64,000 nucleotides of DNA, taken from positions 310,001 through 374,000 of the forward strand of contig NZ_CP097298.1 of NCBI RefSeq assembly GCF_023503965.1, read 5' to 3'. Positions 61,595-64,000 of the stretch are shown one piece after another. The notes under the pieces were generated by a model. The model did no database searches, had not been told where the DNA came from, and was given only the letters and a program-made list of their open reading frames with translations. The position numbers and the translations under genes are program-made. The stretch comes from Brevundimonas albigilva. GTDB taxonomy: Bacteria; Pseudomonadota; Alphaproteobacteria; Caulobacterales; Caulobacteraceae. How positions within the stretch are numbered: position 1 is the stretch's first letter; each line of letters begins with the position of its first letter.

Positions 61595-63034
61595 CTAGCG
61601 TCCCTTGGTCGGCGCGACCGCCAGCACCGGCATGTCCAGAGTGCGCGACACCGACGCCGGCGTGGTGAAGCCCCGGCGCGTGAACACCCTGAGCAGCCCC
61701 ACGCACAGGGCCGTGAAGCCCGCGAACAGGAAGACCGCGGCCAGGGCCGGAATCTTCAGGCTCTTGCCGGTCGCGGGCGGCTGCGCGCGCTCGATCACGG
61801 TGACGTTGTCGGCCCCGGCGGCGACCAGGGCGTTGTCGGCGCGGCTCTGGCTCTCGCGCTGCTGGAACTCGCGGATGTTGGCGCTCAGGACCTCGCGCGC
61901 GCCGGCCAGGGTCGAGTTTTCGGATTCCAGCGCGGTCAGCCGGCTCTGGCGGTCGCGGATGTCCGACAGCTGCCGGTCCAGCACCGCCAGCCGGGCGACA
62001 AGGGAATCACGCTCGGCCTGGGTGTTGATCCGCGTGGACTCCAGTTCGGTCCAGATCGGGTTCGGTCCGGTGCGGACCTCCCGCGGTCCGACAGCCGTGC
62101 CGGACGCCACATACTGCTGCAGCTGGGCAATGCGCGCCTCGATGTCCTTCACCGGCTGGGCTTCGGCCGTGTAGCGCGACAGAAGCTGCTCGCGCTCGGT
62201 GCGCAGCTGCAGCACCTGGTCCTGCGCCGAGATGTTCAAATCCTGCTGCAGCGCGACCTCGGCCGGGGTCTGGTTCTGCTGGGCGACCAGGGTCTGCAGC
62301 CGCCGCGCGGCCTGGTTCAGCTGGGCCTGCACCGACAACCGCTCGGCGTAGGTGGTCTGATAGGTGGCCGCCAGCGTCGCCTTCGCGGCGGCGAAGTCGC
62401 CGATGTTGTTCGAGGCCAGAAACTGCTCATAGGCCTGGTCCGCCTGGGCCAGATCGCCCTCGAAGGCCCGGCGCTGGCTGGCGATGGCGGGCGTCTTGTC
62501 CAGGAAGACCTCGCGGCGATAGGCCAGGTACTGGTCGATCACGGCGTTCAACACCCGCGCCGCCCGTTCGGCGTCATCGGCCTCATAGCTCAACTGGATC
62601 ACGGCGCTGCCGGGCGCCGTGCCGACGCCAAGGCTGGTCCCCAGCACCTTGCGCGCGGCCGCCTGGGCGCGTTCGGGCGATCCCTTGGGCTGTTCGCCCA
62701 GGATCGCCGCGGGGCCCAGCGCCTCGACCACGCGCTGGCGGACCTGGCTGGAGCTCAGGATGCTGGCCTCGGCGTTGGCCACCTCATCGCCCTGCGGCGC
62801 CTGGGCCTGGCCGTCGGCGCCCACGCGGGGGCGATAGACGTATTCCTGCCCCACCCCCGCGAACACCGCGCCGGTGGCCGTGTATGTCCGCTTCAGGGTG
62901 AAGGCCAGCGCGGCGCCGATGGCGAAGATCACCAGGAACACCACAATCATCAGCAGCAGTTCGCGGAACAGCAGGCCCACGACGTCCAGCACGCCGTAGC
63001 GCGGTCTTGCCGTGACATGGGCCGTCGAAGGCAT
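61595..63034 (-). CDS. hfsA: HfsA-like polysaccharide co-polymerase / chain-length determinant
   Basis: 479 residues of the Wzz/GumC family, controlling chain length and export of the holdfast polysaccharide in the inner membrane. The first transmembrane helix is about 20-48 (LFRELLLMIVVFLVIFAIGAALAF, in part), the last about 425-450 (IPALAAVFLFAGFTALCVG). The periplasmic part between is mainly coiled coil (about 160-410). A Pro-rich PPATGKSLKIPA stretch precedes the last helix. No kinase domain is fused; HfsB supplies it. It is divergent from hfsD. Confidence 0.9.
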   Translation of the reverse strand: MPSTAHVTARPRYGVLDVVGLLFRELLLMIVVFLVIFAIGAALAFTLKRTYTATGAVFAGVGQEYVYRPRVGADGQAQAPQGDEVANAEASILSSSQVRQRVVEALGPAAILGEQPKGSPERAQAAARKVLGTSLGVGTAPGSAVIQLSYEADDAERAARVLNAVIDQYLAYRREVFLDKTPAIASQRRAFEGDLAQADQAYEQFLASNNIGDFAAAKATLAATYQTTYAERLSVQAQLNQAARRLQTLVAQQNQTPAEVALQQDLNISAQDQVLQLRTEREQLLSRYTAEAQPVKDIEARIAQLQQYVASGTAVGPREVRTGPNPIWTELESTRINTQAERDSLVARLAVLDRQLSDIRDRQSRLTALESENSTLAGAREVLSANIREFQQRESQSRADNALVAAGADNVTVIERAQPPATGKSLKIPALAAVFLFAGFTALCVGLLRVFTRRGFTTPASVSRTLDMPVLAVAPTKGR

Positions 63035-63086
63035 GGCGGGGCCGAATCCATAAACGCTTGTTCAACCCACCCTTCGCCGACCCGCG

Positions 63087-63101
63087 TTAACCACTGGTTA
63101 C
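63087..63101. promoter_or_regulatory. CtrA-like box between hfsA and hfsD
   Basis: TTAA-CCACTGG-TTAC: the half-sites TTAA and TTA(A>C) with exactly seven bases between, one mismatch from the CtrA consensus TTAA-N7-TTAA. It lies 56 bases before hfsD and 53 before hfsA on the other strand. It also contains the palindrome TAACCA-C-TGGTTA. CtrA control of polar and adhesion genes is known in Caulobacter; control here is inferred. Confidence 0.5.
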
Positions 63102-63156
63102 CCATAAGCGGCGACGCTGCATCGACGCTGTGCATCCCTCGGATCGACCGATTCCC

Positions 63157-63908
63157 ATGACGCCTGATCGCCGCCTGTTCCTGATGGCCCTGGGCTCGAC
63201 CGCCCTGCCGCTGCTGGCGGCGTGCGGCGGCGGGAACGGCGCGCGGATGCCCCGCCCGGCAGGCGTACAACGCGTTCAGGCTGCGCCCCCGGCGACTTTC
63301 CCGGCATTCCCTTCGCCGACTGGACGGACGCCGAGCCGGAATATCTGCTGTATCCCGGCGACGAGATCGAGGTGGCCATGCCCACGGCGGCCGAGCTGAC
63401 GCGCACCCTGCGCGTGGCGCCGGACGGGCGCATCGCCCTTCCGCTTATCGGAAACGTCATGGCGGCGGATCGCAGCCTGACCGAACTGCAGCAGGGCCTG
63501 TCGGCGGCCTACGCCTCGCAGTTGGTGCGGCCGGTGATCGAGGTGACGCTGCGCCAAGCCGGCCCGATCCGCGTCTGGGTCGACGGGGAAGTGCGCACCC
63601 CCGGCGTGATCGAGATGGTCGGCGACCTGGACGCCTATCAGGCCGTGGTGCAGGCCGGCGGCCTGACGCCGGGCGCCCAGGCGCGCAGCGTGGCCCTGAT
63701 CCGACGCGGGCCGGGCGGCAGCCGCATGATGCGGGTCATCGACCTGCGTCCGCGCCAGGCCGAGGTCGTGGCCCTGCGTCGCGGCGACATCCTGTTCGTG
63801 CCGCGCTCGACCCTGGGCGAACTGGCGGCCTTCTTCACCCAGGTGCGCAGCGCCTTGCCGGTCGGCTTCAGCTACGCCATCAACGGCAACACCTACGCCT
63901 CGTCCTGA
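63157..63908 (+). CDS. hfsD: HfsD-like outer-membrane polysaccharide export lipoprotein (one deletion)
   Basis: About 250 residues after adding one C at 63286-63290 (expected APPGDFPGIPFADW). From ATG 63157 a lipoprotein signal ends LLAAC. The Poly_export (PES) domain follows (YLLYPGDEIEV, RVAPDGRIALPLIGNV, then VRPVIEVTL) and an SLBB domain (RVWVDGEVRTPGVIEM, AVVQAGGLTPGAQ). As in Wza, it should form the outer-membrane channel for holdfast polysaccharide. In Caulobacter hfsD leads an hfsDAB operon; here it points away from hfsA. Confidence 0.88.
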
Positions 63909-63920
63909 CGGCGCGGGCCG

Positions 63921-64000
63921 TCAGGCCACCAGGCGGACGACGCCCCGGTCGATGTAGCGGCGCGCGGCGCGCTGGGCCTCGGCCAGCTCCTCGCGCTCCA
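63921..64000 (-). CDS. C-terminal end of a gene entering from the right edge
   Basis: The minus strand is open from 64000 to a TGA at 63921-63923, giving about 26 codons rich in Glu, Ala and Arg (EREELAEAQRAARRYIDRG) and ending VVRLVA. It is convergent with hfsD, 12 bases away. Too short to identify. Confidence 0.5.
   Translation of the reverse strand, partial: EREELAEAQRAARRYIDRGVVRLVA

Noticed and set aside
60773..63160. A 795-codon plus-strand frame across hfsB and hfsA
   Set aside because: Antisense shadow of two well-supported genes; product is rich in His, Arg and Gly without domains.

Overview
This window looks like a chromosomal segment of a Caulobacteraceae bacterium (Alphaproteobacteria), most likely Brevundimonas. 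The pointers are high GC, the rne / AmiC-type amidase / M48 / thiG-thiS / aroQ / accBC block, a TipN-like polarity protein, a DnaA-like Hda homologue, and a holdfast polysaccharide (hfs) locus at the right end. No genus-level marker such as 16S rRNA is present, so the genus is an inference. I see no insertion sequences, prophage genes or CRISPR arrays; gene content is core plus niche metabolism.

Layout. 1-2.0 kb: an HWE-type histidine kinase and a single-domain response regulator. 2.0-9.4 kb: a complete histidine utilisation (hut) locus, with hutF-hutC-hutI on the minus strand and hutG-hutU-hutH on the plus strand. A perfect HutC-type palindrome lies between them. The pathway is the five-step one (HutH, HutU, HutI, HutF, HutG), giving glutamate and formate. 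9.4-18.2 kb: type 2 IPP isomerase, a secreted five-repeat PPC-like protein, folD, a LemA/TPM/TPM envelope operon, an EEP-family phosphatase/nuclease and a phospholipase D-like enzyme. 18.3-23 kb: TipN-like coiled-coil protein, a small uncharacterised protein, and a cell-wall amidase divergent from RNase E. 23-33.5 kb: rne, M48 peptidase, DsbA-like oxidoreductase, thiG-thiS, aroQ, accB-accC-aat and signal peptidase I. 33.5-39.3 kb: a small RHH/EF-hand region, DUF2155, an NDUFA12-type protein, a large protein that appears to be a catalytically dead derivative of the B12-dependent ribonucleotide reductase, and two secreted pentapeptide proteins. 39.3-55.7 kb: aspS, YciI, hdaA, DUF3617, ppk-ppx, rnd, purM-purN, an M13 peptidase, a glycine-zipper lipoprotein, ndk, an ABC-F ATPase, DUF2164 and an integral membrane protein. 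55.76-64 kb: tRNA-Ser(GCU), then hfsE-hfsF-hfsG plus a second glycosyltransferase, opposed by hfsB-hfsA, with hfsD divergent from hfsA.

Genes are tightly packed, and many start codons overlap the previous stop (ATGA, GTGA or TTGA).

A dominant technical feature is that about fourteen otherwise intact genes, several expected to be essential, are broken by net loss of one or two bases, usually at short G or C runs. Restoring the base gives a full-length protein of normal size each time. I read these as sequencing or assembly deletions, annotate each gene across its full span, and give each break. The most interesting biological items are the NrdJ-derived pseudoenzyme, the rearranged hfs locus with a CtrA-like box, tandem TGTCCGGACA palindromes before lepB, and a 25-residue membrane peptide gene upstream of thiS.
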